Assembly (NCBI RefSeq): GCF_044628455.1
Contig: NZ_JBIYZW010000001.1
Span: forward strand, 1,240,001-1,304,000
Direction of reading: 5' to 3'
Source of the DNA: Solirubrum sp044628455
GTDB lineage: Bacteria; Bacteroidota; Bacteroidia; Cytophagales; Hymenobacteraceae
DNA: 64,000 nucleotides
Part shown: positions 56,878-64,000 of the stretch, one piece after another
How positions within the stretch are numbered: the first letter of the stretch is position 1
Layout: the number at the start of each line of letters is the position of its first letter
Notes under the pieces: generated by a model
Told to the model about the DNA's origin: nothing
Seen by the model: the letters and a program-made list of their open reading frames with translations, nothing else
The model's database searches: none
Position numbers and translations under genes: made by a program

Positions 56878-58269
56878 CTACTGGATAACCAGCTTTTCTA
56901 CTACCGAGCCTTTTTCGGTTTGCAGCAGCATGGTGTACACGCCGGCCTTCTGCTTGCTCAGGTCGATGGGAGCTTCCTGACCAGCCACGCGGGCGTCCTG
57001 CAGGTTGGTGCTGTACACCTGACGGCCCAGGGCATCGGATACCACCACGCGGCCAATTTTGTTGTTCACGGCGCCGTTGCGCAGCGTGAACACGCCGTTG
57101 GCGCTGGGGTTGGGGTACACCTGAATGTCGGCCTTCACGGCTGCCATGGGCTTGTTAGCCAGCGTCACCGAGCGGTTCAGCTTGTACACGGCCCCGTTGA
57201 CTGCGGTAGCACCCAGGAACGAGCCGGCCCAGCCAACCGAGGGGCTCACTACGTCGATTTCAAACATGCCTTTGCTCGAGTCGAGCACGTCCCAGGTCAC
57301 GCCGCCGTCGCGGGAGATAGACGCGCCGTAGTCGTTGAGGCTGTCGGCGGCGAAGTCGCGCGAACCCACTACAACGTAGGTGTTGGGCAGACCCGGTACG
57401 GCATCCATACCCGCGTCGCGGAACTCACCGGTGTAGCCGATGGCGGTGTTGGTGGCGCCGCCGTCGGTGGTTTTCACCAGGTCCAGGCCGTTGGCCATCA
57501 GGCCGTTGTTCTGGTCGGCAAAGGCAATGTGGTTGACGGCCGCCAGCAGGTCGGTCGGAGCAGCGGTCCACGTCACGCCCATGTTGGTCGATTTGTAGAG
57601 GCGCACGGCGCGGTCGTCATCATTGTAGCCGCCGGCCCAGATGGTGTTGCCCAGTGCGAAGTAGGAGTTTACCAGGCCGTACTCGAAGGCGTCGGTCGTC
57701 ACGGGAGCCCGGCTCACGCGGGTCCAGTTGGTGCCGCCGTCGGTGGTGGTGTACACTTCCAGCGAGCCGCCCACGCCACCGGCCGGACGGGGGTTCGGGT
57801 CACCCATTACCACGCCGTTGTTGGCGTCGAAGAAGTGAATCACGTTCGGGAAGGCATCGGCGCCGGTGAAGGCTGCCGTCGGCTGGCGCGTCCAGGTTAC
57901 ACCGCCGTCGGTGGTTTTGAAGACGCCGCCGCCGGCACCTGCGGTGCTGTAGGCTGCAATCCAAGCCGTGTTACCGTCCACCGCGGTGAAGTTGGTCACG
58001 CTCAGGTTGGCAGGAATGTTCAGGGGGCCGCCGGTCCAGGTAGTACCACCATCCACGGTGCGCACGAAGCGGCGGGCCGTACCGTTGGCAATGTTCTCGC
58101 GGAACAGGATCCACGCCGTCGAGGCATCCACCGCCTCCACGTCCGAAACGATGTGGTTCTGGGGCGTGATGGCAGCACCGATGCCCTGCGTTACGAAGTA
58201 GGGCGTCTGCGCCGAAGCAGCCGTGCTAAGGGCAAAGGCGCAGGCAAGCGTAAGTAAGATTTTCTTCAT
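56878..58269 (-). CDS. T9SS-secreted beta-propeller protein (YCF48/BNR-like)
   Basis: A 463-residue secreted protein starting at ATG 58267-58269 with a signal peptide (MKKILLTLACAFALSTAASAQ). The body has repeated propeller motifs: TVDGGTTWTGGPLN, TTDGGVTWTRQP, TTDGGTNWTRVS, STNMGVTWTAAP and SRDGGVTWDVLD (Asp-box, sialidase/YCF48 type). The last 80 residues are a type A type IX secretion signal: ADIQVYPNPSANGVFTLRN, VVVSDALGRQVY and a final KAGVYTMLLQTEKGSVVEKLVIQ. It would be exported by the Por/T9SS system and attached to or released from the surface. Ligand unknown. It is monocistronic. Confidence 0.92.
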   Translation of the reverse strand: MKKILLTLACAFALSTAASAQTPYFVTQGIGAAITPQNHIVSDVEAVDASTAWILFRENIANGTARRFVRTVDGGTTWTGGPLNIPANLSVTNFTAVDGNTAWIAAYSTAGAGGGVFKTTDGGVTWTRQPTAAFTGADAFPNVIHFFDANNGVVMGDPNPRPAGGVGGSLEVYTTTDGGTNWTRVSRAPVTTDAFEYGLVNSYFALGNTIWAGGYNDDDRAVRLYKSTNMGVTWTAAPTDLLAAVNHIAFADQNNGLMANGLDLVKTTDGGATNTAIGYTGEFRDAGMDAVPGLPNTYVVVGSRDFAADSLNDYGASISRDGGVTWDVLDSSKGMFEIDVVSPSVGWAGSFLGATAVNGAVYKLNRSVTLANKPMAAVKADIQVYPNPSANGVFTLRNGAVNNKIGRVVVSDALGRQVYSTNLQDARVAGQEAPIDLSKQKAGVYTMLLQTEKGSVVEKLVIQ

Positions 58270-58652
58270 GGGTGATGGGTGAAGGAAAGGAGGATGAATG
58301 AAGGAAAGCAGTGAAAAACAAACCGTAAGGGCGCTAAGCCCCACCTGGCAAGCATTCTAGGCGGCATCAATATAGGCAAAATCGGTTTATGCCTACTGGA
58401 AATTCCCAAAGTACTGTGCCCGCAGACTGCCCCGGGAAAGTCCGGCTACTGTACGCACCGAGCCCCGGCGAGTTCCCCTGAAGCCGTATTACCAGCTCCT
58501 GGGGTTCCTTTTCTGCTTCAGCAGCCTGAACTTCGCTAGAGCGCTGCCGTTCGCCAGCTAGTAGCGGCCCTTTGCCAGCGCCGACCGGGGAAAGAACCCT
58601 GCACCGAGGCGCTGGTTGCAAACCGGGCGAAAATTGCCCAACTGCGCCAAAC
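58270..58652. other. Spacer between T9SS gene and tRNA cluster
   Basis: 383 bp. A 95-codon open frame on the minus strand here has no family features or plausible start and is not called. Minus-strand TATATTGA (near 58368-58375) is a poor -7 match. Nothing else was recognised. Confidence 0.4.
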
Positions 58653-58682
58653 AAAAAAGCCTCTCCGCGGCGGAGAGGCTTT
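58653..58682 (-). terminator. Terminator after tRNA-Arg
   Basis: A 12-bp stem (58656-58667 with 58671-58682), followed on the minus strand by TTTTTTG, eight bases past the 3' end of tRNA-Arg. Confidence 0.85.
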
Positions 58683-58689
58683 CTGGCAG

Positions 58690-58763
58690 TACCCCGTAAG
58701 AGATTCGAACTCCTGACCGTCCGCTTAGAAGGCGGATGCTCTATCCAACTGAGCTAACGGGGC
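58690..58763 (-). tRNA. tRNA-Arg (anticodon TCT)
   Basis: A 74-nt cloverleaf on the minus strand: acceptor GCCCCGT pairs with ACGGGGT, D-arm GCTC/GAGC, anticodon loop CTTCTAA giving TCT, and T-loop TTCGAAT. CCA is not encoded. It decodes AGA/AGG. Confidence 0.95.
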
Positions 58764-58773
58764 AAGGCCGATA

Positions 58774-58820
58774 CCACGAAAGCCGCCCGCCCCCGAAATG
58801 GGCAGGCGGCTTTCTCGTGG
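58774..58820. repeat. Inverted repeat between tRNA-Arg and tRNA-Pro
   Basis: An imperfect stem of about 18 bp (CCACGA...GCCC with GGGC...TCGTGG) in the spacer, a likely terminator or processing structure. Confidence 0.6.
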
Positions 58821-58825
58821 CAACG

Positions 58826-58899
58826 TCGGGGTGGCAGGATTCGAACCTGCGGCCTCCTGCTCCCAAAGCAGGCGCGATACCGGGCTACGCTACACCCCG
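58826..58899 (-). tRNA. tRNA-Pro (anticodon TGG)
   Basis: A 74-nt cloverleaf on the minus strand: acceptor CGGGGTG/CACCCCG, anticodon loop TTTGGGA giving TGG, and T-loop TTCGAAT. CCA is not encoded. Confidence 0.95.
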
Positions 58900-58904
58900 A
58901 AAAA

Positions 58905-58974
58905 AAATGTTGAATTCCGAACGATGAAGGTTGAACGAACTAATTCAAAATTCAGCATTCAGAATTCAACATTT
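58905..58974. repeat. Inverted repeat between tRNA-Pro and tRNA-Ser
   Basis: A 13-bp inverted repeat, AAATGTTGAATTC (58905-58917) with its complement at 58962-58974, and two further TTCAAAATTCAGCATTCA-like words between. It is AT-rich against the background. Confidence 0.7.
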
Positions 58975-58980
58975 CAAGCG

Positions 58981-59068
58981 CGGAGAGAGGGGGATTCGAA
59001 CCCCCGGTAGCCTTTAGAGCTACGGCAGTTTAGCAAACTACTGGTTTCAGCCACTCACCCATCTCTCC
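58981..59068 (-). tRNA. tRNA-Ser (anticodon GCT)
   Basis: An 88-nt class II tRNA on the minus strand: acceptor GGAGAGA/TCTCTCC with discriminator G, anticodon loop TTGCTAA giving GCT, a long variable arm, and T-loop TTCGAAT. It decodes AGC/AGU. Confidence 0.95.
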
Positions 59069-59183
59069 GTGGGTTGATTTCCCGCGGGCCGCTTGCCCTT
59101 CGGGGCAGCAAATATACAGGGGTGCATCGGAAAACAAGGCCCTGGTTAAAAAAAATATGCCCCTTCAAGCCCGTACGGCCGCT

Positions 59184-59191
59184 TATCTTTG
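59184..59191 (+). promoter_or_regulatory. -7 element (TATCTTTG) for the batB-batC pair
   Basis: A full TAnnTTTG match 45 bp before the ATG at 59236. Confidence 0.55.
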
Positions 59192-59235
59192 GCCAGCACC
59201 CGCTGCATCTGCGGCGGGCAATTACGCGAGCGGGT

Positions 59236-60213
59236 ATGCCAACTTGGCTTTATTCATGGACTTACGCCGAAACCGCGCTCTGCGCGCTGGCGCTGCTGCT
59301 GTACGGCGGCTACGCCCTGCGCACCCGCCGGCTAGCCCGCCCGCTCGACCAGTCGAGTGGGCGCGTGGCGTGGAAGCTGGTGCTGCGCTCCGCGGCCCTG
59401 GGTTTGCTGCTGGTGGCCCTGCTGGGGCCGGCCTACGGGCTGATGCGGCAGCCCGTGCGCACTGCCGGCAAGGACCTGTGGCTGCTGGTCGACCTTTCGC
59501 GCTCCATGGATGCCCCCGACGTAGTGCCTACCCGCCTGCTGCGGGCGCGGGCCGAGCTGGCCAACCTGGTGCAGCGCTTTCCCGCCGACCGCATCGGGCT
59601 GATCGTGTTCAGCTCGGAAGCCTTCGTGCACTGCCCCCTCACCTACGATCAGCAGGCCCTACTGACGCTGCTGGGCACCCTGCACACCCGCCTGGTGCCG
59701 GCGGCCGCTACCGATCTGGCCCAGCCGCTGCAACTAGCCCTGACACGTCTGGCCGCTGCACCGCGCCCCACTGGTACCGAAGCGCGGCGGGCCACGGCCC
59801 TGGTGCTGGTGAGCGACGGCGAGGACTTCGGCGAGCAACTGGAGCCCGCCATCCGGGAGCTGGTGCGCACCGGCGTGCGACTTTACGCGGTGGGCGTGGG
59901 CACGGCGGCGGGCAGCCGCATTCCCCGCTCGGGCGACTTCCTGCGCGACGCCCAGGGTCGTCCGGGTGTGAGCCGGCTGCAGCCGGCCCCGCTGCGTCGC
60001 CTGGCCGAGCTCACCGGCGGCAGCTACATCGAGGTGTCGGAGCGGCGCAACGAGTTTCCGGTGCTGCTGCGCGCCCTCTCGCGCCTCGAAGGCCAGACCC
60101 AGCAGGTGCGGACCGTGTCGGTGGCCGACAACCGCTACGCCTACCCGCTGGCGGCGGCCCTGCTGCTGCTGGCCCTCGACGTGCTCATCACCGTTAGCGT
60201 CATTCGCCCATGA
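59236..60213 (+). CDS. batB: BatB-like von Willebrand factor A membrane protein
   Basis: A 325-residue protein starting at ATG 59236 (MPTWLYSWTYAETALCALALLLYGG). There are two N-terminal membrane helices (to about residue 70), a VWA domain with MIDAS motif DLSRSM (DxSxS), AATDLAQPL and LVLVSDGEDFG, and one C-terminal helix (YPLAAALLLLALDVLITVSVI). This layout is that of BatA/BatB of the Bacteroides aerotolerance operon. BatB is preferred because the next gene, overlapping by four bases (ATGA), is a TPR protein like BatC. Known Bat proteins affect oxygen or stress tolerance by an unclear mechanism. Confidence 0.85.
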   Translation: MPTWLYSWTYAETALCALALLLYGGYALRTRRLARPLDQSSGRVAWKLVLRSAALGLLLVALLGPAYGLMRQPVRTAGKDLWLLVDLSRSMDAPDVVPTRLLRARAELANLVQRFPADRIGLIVFSSEAFVHCPLTYDQQALLTLLGTLHTRLVPAAATDLAQPLQLALTRLAAAPRPTGTEARRATALVLVSDGEDFGEQLEPAIRELVRTGVRLYAVGVGTAAGSRIPRSGDFLRDAQGRPGVSRLQPAPLRRLAELTGGSYIEVSERRNEFPVLLRALSRLEGQTQQVRTVSVADNRYAYPLAAALLLLALDVLITVSVIRP

Positions 60214-61067
60214 TGCGCAGCCTGCTCGTGGTGCTGATGCTGGCGGGCGGCGGGCTGTGGGACGGCCTGACGCGGGTGCGCGACTACAATGCCGTCGTGC
60301 AGCGGGCGTCCTCAGCCTATGTCCGGGGCCGCTACCAGGAAGCTGCTCTGCTTTACGAGCAGGCCCTGACGCTGGGGCCGGCTCCCGCCAATCTCCGACT
60401 GAACCTGGCCCACGCGCATTCCCGGCTGGGCCAGACCGCCCGGGCCCGGCAACTCTACTCGGGCTTGCTGACCGGCGCCGAGCCCGCGGTGCGCAGCGTG
60501 GCCCGGCAGCAGCTGGCCGTGCTGGCGGCCCGCCGCGGCGACGTTGTGCAAGCCATTGCCCTGCTGCGCCAGGCCCTGCTCGACAACCCCACCAACGCCG
60601 AGGCGCGCTACAACTACGAACTGTTGCGCCGCTACCAGGGCCGGCCGCCTCAACCCCAGATTCCGCCCCCGTCCGCCCCGGCTCCCAAACCGCAGGCAGC
60701 CCCGACGCCGGCCAATACCCCGCAACCTCAGCCCAAAGCCCCGGCGGGCCGCGACGTAGCGCCGCAGTCCGCCGGCGGCCCTGGCGCGGCCACTGAAGCG
60801 GCGCAAGGCCAGCAGCCCGGCTCCGTGCGCGGCACCGGTGCCGACTCTGATTCCCGCAGCGGCGCGCCGGGGCGGGCGGGCACCGAGGGCGCGGCCCCCA
60901 CCGACAGCCGCGTGAACACCCGGCAGCAGCGGCTGCGGCAACTCAACCTCACCGAAGCGCAGGCCCGCCAGCTGCTCGATGCGCTGCGTGAACGGGAGCA
61001 GCAGTACCTGCAGCAGCTGCCGCACAAGCCCACCCGCCCGCCCGTGGCCGGCAAACCTGCGTGGTAG
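60210..61067 (+). CDS. batC: BatC-like TPR protein
   Basis: A 285-residue protein with an N-terminal signal or anchor (MMRSLLVVLMLAGGGLWDGL). Three TPR-like units follow: YNAVVQRASSAYVRGRYQEAALLYEQAL, NLRLNLAHAHSRLGQTARARQLYSGLL, and VARQQLAVLAARRGDVVQAIALLRQALLDNPTNAEARYNYEL. A long Pro/Ala/Gly-rich linker and a conserved end (RQQRLRQLNLTEAQARQLLDALREREQQYLQQLP) complete it. This end is typical of BatC in Bacteroidota. The start overlaps the batB stop (ATGA), with an alternative ATG at 60213. The rest of the bat operon (batA, batD, batE) is not in the window. Confidence 0.82.
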   Translation: MMRSLLVVLMLAGGGLWDGLTRVRDYNAVVQRASSAYVRGRYQEAALLYEQALTLGPAPANLRLNLAHAHSRLGQTARARQLYSGLLTGAEPAVRSVARQQLAVLAARRGDVVQAIALLRQALLDNPTNAEARYNYELLRRYQGRPPQPQIPPPSAPAPKPQAAPTPANTPQPQPKAPAGRDVAPQSAGGPGAATEAAQGQQPGSVRGTGADSDSRSGAPGRAGTEGAAPTDSRVNTRQQRLRQLNLTEAQARQLLDALREREQQYLQQLPHKPTRPPVAGKPAW

Positions 61068-61138
61068 AGTACCGGTTGTCAGGCGAGCGGGATGGTGCCG
61101 TACCAGCCGCCAGCCGGTCAGGCCGCCGGAAATCCTGC

Positions 61139-61146
61139 TACTTTTG
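61139..61146 (+). promoter_or_regulatory. -7 element (TACTTTTG) for the thiolase gene
   Basis: A full TAnnTTTG match 81 bp before the ATG at 61227. Confidence 0.5.
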
Positions 61147-61226
61147 AGTTACTGCTTCCCGCAAAGCCGGCGGCCCTGGTTAGCCGACTTAGGTTGTTTC
61201 CCCTCCACTTCTCTCCTACTTTTTTC

Positions 61227-62408
61227 ATGCAAACCAAAGAAGTATACGTCATTTCCGCCGTGCGCACGCCCATCGGCTCGTTTGGCGGCGCCCTGTCGTC
61301 GCTGTCGGCCACCGAGCTGGGCGGCATCGCGCTCAAGGGTGCCCTCGAGAAAGCCGGCGTCGATGCCAAGCACGTGCAGCAGGTGATTATGGGCAACGTG
61401 ATTTCGGCCAACCTGGGCCAGGCCCCGGCCCGCCAGGCCGCGTTGAAAGCCGGCCTGGGCTACGAGGTGGAATGCACCACCGTTAATAAAGTGTGCGCCT
61501 CGGGCTCGAAGGCCATTATGATGGCCGCCCAGTCCATCATGCTGGGCCAGTCGGACGTGGTGCTGGCCGGCGGCATGGAAAGCATGTCGAACGTACCCTA
61601 CTACCTCGACAAAGCCCGCTTCGGCGCCAAGTACGGCCACGGCCAGATGATCGACGGGCTGATGAAGGACGGGCTGTGGGACCCCTACCACAACTACGCC
61701 ATGGGCAACGCGGCCGAAAACACGGCCAAGGAAATGGGCATCACCCGCGAAGAGCAGGATGCCTTTGCCATCGAGAGCTACACCCGCAGCGCCAACGCGG
61801 CCAAAGCCGGCAAAAAGAAAGACGAAATCATTCCCGTTACCATCGAGCAGCGCGGCAAGACCGTGGTGGTAGAAGACGACGAGGAATACCTGAAGGTGGA
61901 TTTCGCCAAGGTGCCCGGCCTCAAGCCTGCTTTCATCAAGGAAGGCACCGTAACGGCCGCCAACGCCTCGACCCTGAACGACGGCGCCGCCGCGGTACTT
62001 TTGATGAGCAAGGAAAAGGCCGAAGAGCTGGGCCTCAAGCCCCTGGCCCGCATCCTGGGCTTCGCCGACGCCGAGCAGGCCCCGGAGTGGTTTACCACTT
62101 CGCCCTCGCTGGCCATTCCGAAGGCCTTGAAGCATGCCGGCGTGGAAGCCGATAAAGTGGACTTCTACGAAATCAACGAGGCTTTCTCGGTGGTGTCCTT
62201 GGCCAACAACAAGCTGCTGAAGCTGGAAGGCACGAAAGTGAACGTGTACGGCGGCGCCGTGTCGCTGGGCCACCCGCTGGGCGCCTCGGGCGCGCGCATC
62301 GTGACTACCCTGCTGAACGTGCTGCAGAACGAGGGCGGCAAAATCGGCGTCACCGGCATCTGCAACGGCGGCGGCGGCGCCAGCAGCATCGTACTGGAAA
62401 AGCTGTAA
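61227..62408 (+). CDS. Acetyl-CoA acetyltransferase (thiolase)
   Basis: A 393-residue thiolase starting at ATG 61227 (MQTKEVYVISAVRTPIGSFGG). The nucleophile Cys is in NKVCASGSKAIM, the catalytic His in NVYGGAVSLGHPLGASGAR, and the second Cys in GICNGGGGASS. ESMSNVPYYL and YEINEAFSVV are also family motifs. It makes or splits acetoacetyl-CoA. The sequence looks like biosynthetic acetyl-CoA C-acetyltransferase (AtoB/PhaA type) more than FadA, but beta-oxidation cannot be excluded. It stands alone, with its own promoter and terminator. Confidence 0.93.
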   Translation: MQTKEVYVISAVRTPIGSFGGALSSLSATELGGIALKGALEKAGVDAKHVQQVIMGNVISANLGQAPARQAALKAGLGYEVECTTVNKVCASGSKAIMMAAQSIMLGQSDVVLAGGMESMSNVPYYLDKARFGAKYGHGQMIDGLMKDGLWDPYHNYAMGNAAENTAKEMGITREEQDAFAIESYTRSANAAKAGKKKDEIIPVTIEQRGKTVVVEDDEEYLKVDFAKVPGLKPAFIKEGTVTAANASTLNDGAAAVLLMSKEKAEELGLKPLARILGFADAEQAPEWFTTSPSLAIPKALKHAGVEADKVDFYEINEAFSVVSLANNKLLKLEGTKVNVYGGAVSLGHPLGASGARIVTTLLNVLQNEGGKIGVTGICNGGGGASSIVLEKL

Positions 62409-62453
62409 TGCCGGATTTGAGCGGATTTTTCGGATTCCGCCGACGATTCTTTG

Positions 62454-62492
62454 AGTAGTACCCTGGCTTGCTGCCGGGGTACTACTTTTTTA
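62454..62492 (+). terminator. Terminator after the thiolase gene
   Basis: A 10-bp outer stem plus inner GC pairs (62454-62463 with 62477-62486), followed by TTTTTT. The remaining spacer to 62711 (219 bp) shows no gene. Confidence 0.85.
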
Positions 62493-62711
62493 TTTGCTTG
62501 TCTGATCAGGCCGCTTTTGCTGCCCGGGGCCTGCTTCTGCACCGCTCCTCATCGAGCAGCAGGCGGAGCGGCAACCTCCCGGCTTTGGGTCGGCCCGCTA
62601 CCAGTCAACCGTCCAATCGTCTGCAGAATCCGTGGACCGAAGGTCAGCGAAGCTAAATCCGCCAAAATCCGGGATTCGCACGATTGGCAGAATTTCTGCG
62701 TTTTTGCGGCC

Positions 62712-64000
62712 ATGAACCGATTCCTCTTGATTTTGCTGCTGGGCCTGCTGGCCGTCCCGGCCTGGGCCCAGCGGCCGCGCGTGCTTACTACCTACTACGA
62801 CACCACCCACACCCGCAAGCGCGAGGTCTACCACGCCCTGGTGGGCGCCGACACGGTGCTGGAGGGCAACTACAAGCGCTACTACCGCTCGGGCAAGCTG
62901 GAGGTGCTCACCAGCTACCGCGCCGGCAAGCCCGACAGCGCCTACGTCGAGTTCTTCGAAAGCGGCCAGCACCGGCTCGAAGTCACGTTCCGCAACGGGC
63001 AGCGCCAGGGTCCCTTCCGCACCTTCTACCCTACCGGTCGGCTGGCCCAGGAAGGCAGCTACGAAGACGACCAGCCCACGGGCCTGATTCGCATGTACCA
63101 TCCTTCGGGCGAGCTGAAGCTGGAAACCACCCTGCTCAAGGGCCAGCCCCAGGGCGTGGTGCGGCAGGTGTACCCCTCGGGCAAGCCCCAGGCCGAAATG
63201 AGCTACCAGAACGGCCAGCCCGACGGCGTGGTGCGCACCTACTACCCCTCGGGGCAGCAGCAGAGCGAGGGCACCTACCGCAACGGCCTGCTGGCCGGGG
63301 GCTACAAAACCTGGTACGAGAACGGCAAGCTCGAAACCGAGGTGAGCATGGACAAAACCGGCCGCGGCCAGATGCGCACCTACTACCCCTCGGGCCAGCT
63401 GCGCACCGAGGGCAACTACGTGCCGGCCACCGCTGCCACGCGCCCAGTGAAAAACCCGCTGGGTGACGACCTCACCAAGCGGGCCCAGCAGCTGGCACCC
63501 GGCACGGCCAACCTGGAGGGCCTGGTGAAAACCTACTACGAAACCGGCGCGCTGAAAAGCACCCAGAACTACAAGAACGGCGTGCTCACCGGCCAGGCCA
63601 AATACCTCTACCCCTCGGGCAAAACCGAGCAGGAAATCATCTACGCCAACCAGGGACGCGACCGGAAAGTCACCGGGTACTTCGAGGAGGGCGGCGTGAA
63701 GGAAGAGCAGGAGTTCAAGAATAACCAGCGCACGGGCACCTGGCGCACCTTCTACCCCGGCGGCAAGCAGTTGCAGCGCAAGGAAACCTACCAGGCCAAC
63801 CGCCTCGTGGGCGAGCAGCTGAGCTACCATCCCAACGGGCAGGTGCAGCACAAGATGCTCTACGAAGGCGGCAAGGCCAGTGGGCTGGCGCAGGAGTTCT
63901 TTCCCTCGGGCAAGCTGCGCGGCGAAAGCACCTGGAAATCGGGGCTGAAGCTGGGGCCCTACCGCCTGCTGCGCGAGGATGGCACGCTGGAAGTCAGCGG
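62712..64000 (+). CDS. Exported YwqK/MORN-repeat protein (cut by window end)
   Basis: The frame opens at ATG 62712 with a signal peptide (MNRFLLILLLGLLAVPAWAQ) and runs off the window after about 429 codons without a stop. It is built from about 14 units of some 23 residues with the pattern GxxRTYYPSGxLxxExxYxNGxxxG, for example KRYYRSGKLEVLTSYRAG, RTFYPTGRLAQEGSYEDD and KTWYENGKLETEV. These are MORN-like repeats of the kind annotated YwqK family antitoxin in Bacteroidota. A toxin link is not supported here. The product is more likely a periplasmic or surface repeat protein of unknown role. A spacer segment (LTKRAQQLAPGTANLEG) breaks the array once. Confidence 0.85.
   Translation, partial: MNRFLLILLLGLLAVPAWAQRPRVLTTYYDTTHTRKREVYHALVGADTVLEGNYKRYYRSGKLEVLTSYRAGKPDSAYVEFFESGQHRLEVTFRNGQRQGPFRTFYPTGRLAQEGSYEDDQPTGLIRMYHPSGELKLETTLLKGQPQGVVRQVYPSGKPQAEMSYQNGQPDGVVRTYYPSGQQQSEGTYRNGLLAGGYKTWYENGKLETEVSMDKTGRGQMRTYYPSGQLRTEGNYVPATAATRPVKNPLGDDLTKRAQQLAPGTANLEGLVKTYYETGALKSTQNYKNGVLTGQAKYLYPSGKTEQEIIYANQGRDRKVTGYFEEGGVKEEQEFKNNQRTGTWRTFYPGGKQLQRKETYQANRLVGEQLSYHPNGQVQHKMLYEGGKASGLAQEFFPSGKLRGESTWKSGLKLGPYRLLREDGTLEVS

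Noticed and set aside
58367..58654. 95-codon open frame before the tRNA cluster
   Set aside because: No conserved features and it overlaps the tRNA-Arg terminator region.
62712..64000. YwqK antitoxin as part of a toxin-antitoxin system
   Set aside because: The name comes from distant homology of MORN-like repeats. The protein has a signal peptide and no toxin gene is visible.

Overview
The window looks like chromosome from a high-GC member of the Bacteroidota, most likely Hymenobacter or a close relative (Hymenobacteraceae, Cytophagales). The evidence is protein families that are common in or restricted to Bacteroidota (DUF4290, DUF4844, DUF3109, DUF4846, a type IX secretion C-terminal domain, a MurA with Asp in place of the catalytic Cys), Bacteroidota-type -7 promoter elements (TAnnTTTG) upstream of many genes on both strands, almost no Shine-Dalgarno sequences, and high GC with GC/GTC-rich codons. 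The genus is inferred. No rRNA, prophage, insertion sequence or CRISPR array was found. Three tRNA genes are present.

Layout. 1-3.0 kb (minus): an ArsS-type radical SAM enzyme cut by the window edge, its AhpD-like partner, an H-NOX heme sensor, and an anti-sigma/sigma pair. 3.1-8 kb: aldehyde dehydrogenase, ElyC/YdcF-like protein, thioredoxin-fold protein, DUF885 lipoprotein. 8.1-10.5 kb: a secreted NucA-like nuclease converging on a HIT hydrolase fused to a NuiA-type nuclease inhibitor. 10.7-13.8 kb (minus): greA and an rsmA-DUF-dehydrogenase operon. 13.8-22.7 kb (plus): pepA, pdxA, a HigA-like regulator, then a lipid/translation block (DUF177-rpmF-plsX-fabH-efp-accB-accC). 22.8-30.8 kb: DUF4844, DUF3109, a UvrD/PcrA helicase, a HAD protein, DUF4290-murA and a DUF4349 lipoprotein. 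30.9-32.4 kb: a four-TM holin-like protein and an agmatinase-family enzyme. 32.5-41.5 kb (minus): a compact chemosensory operon, poly-HAMP receptor-cheW-cheY-cheB-cheA-cheC. 41.8-50 kb (plus): topA, DUF4846, a zinc-less class III sirtuin and a phosphoesterase/beta-barrel fusion. 50-53.8 kb: ppx converging on ppk1 and a Rid protein. 54.5-58.3 kb (minus): gyrB and a T9SS-secreted propeller. 58.7-59.1 kb: tRNA-Arg, tRNA-Pro and tRNA-Ser. 59.2-64 kb (plus): BatB/BatC-like pair, thiolase, and a YwqK/MORN-repeat protein cut by the window end.

The least ordinary items are: the NucA/HIT-NuiA pair; the soluble receptor with eight nearly identical 276-bp repeats and its diverged CheB and CheA; two intergenic tandem arrays with strict 21-bp and 41-bp periods that share a core motif; and REP-like palindrome doublets after two genes. 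Housekeeping assignments are secure. Functions of DUF proteins, and every statement about regulation, are inferences from sequence.
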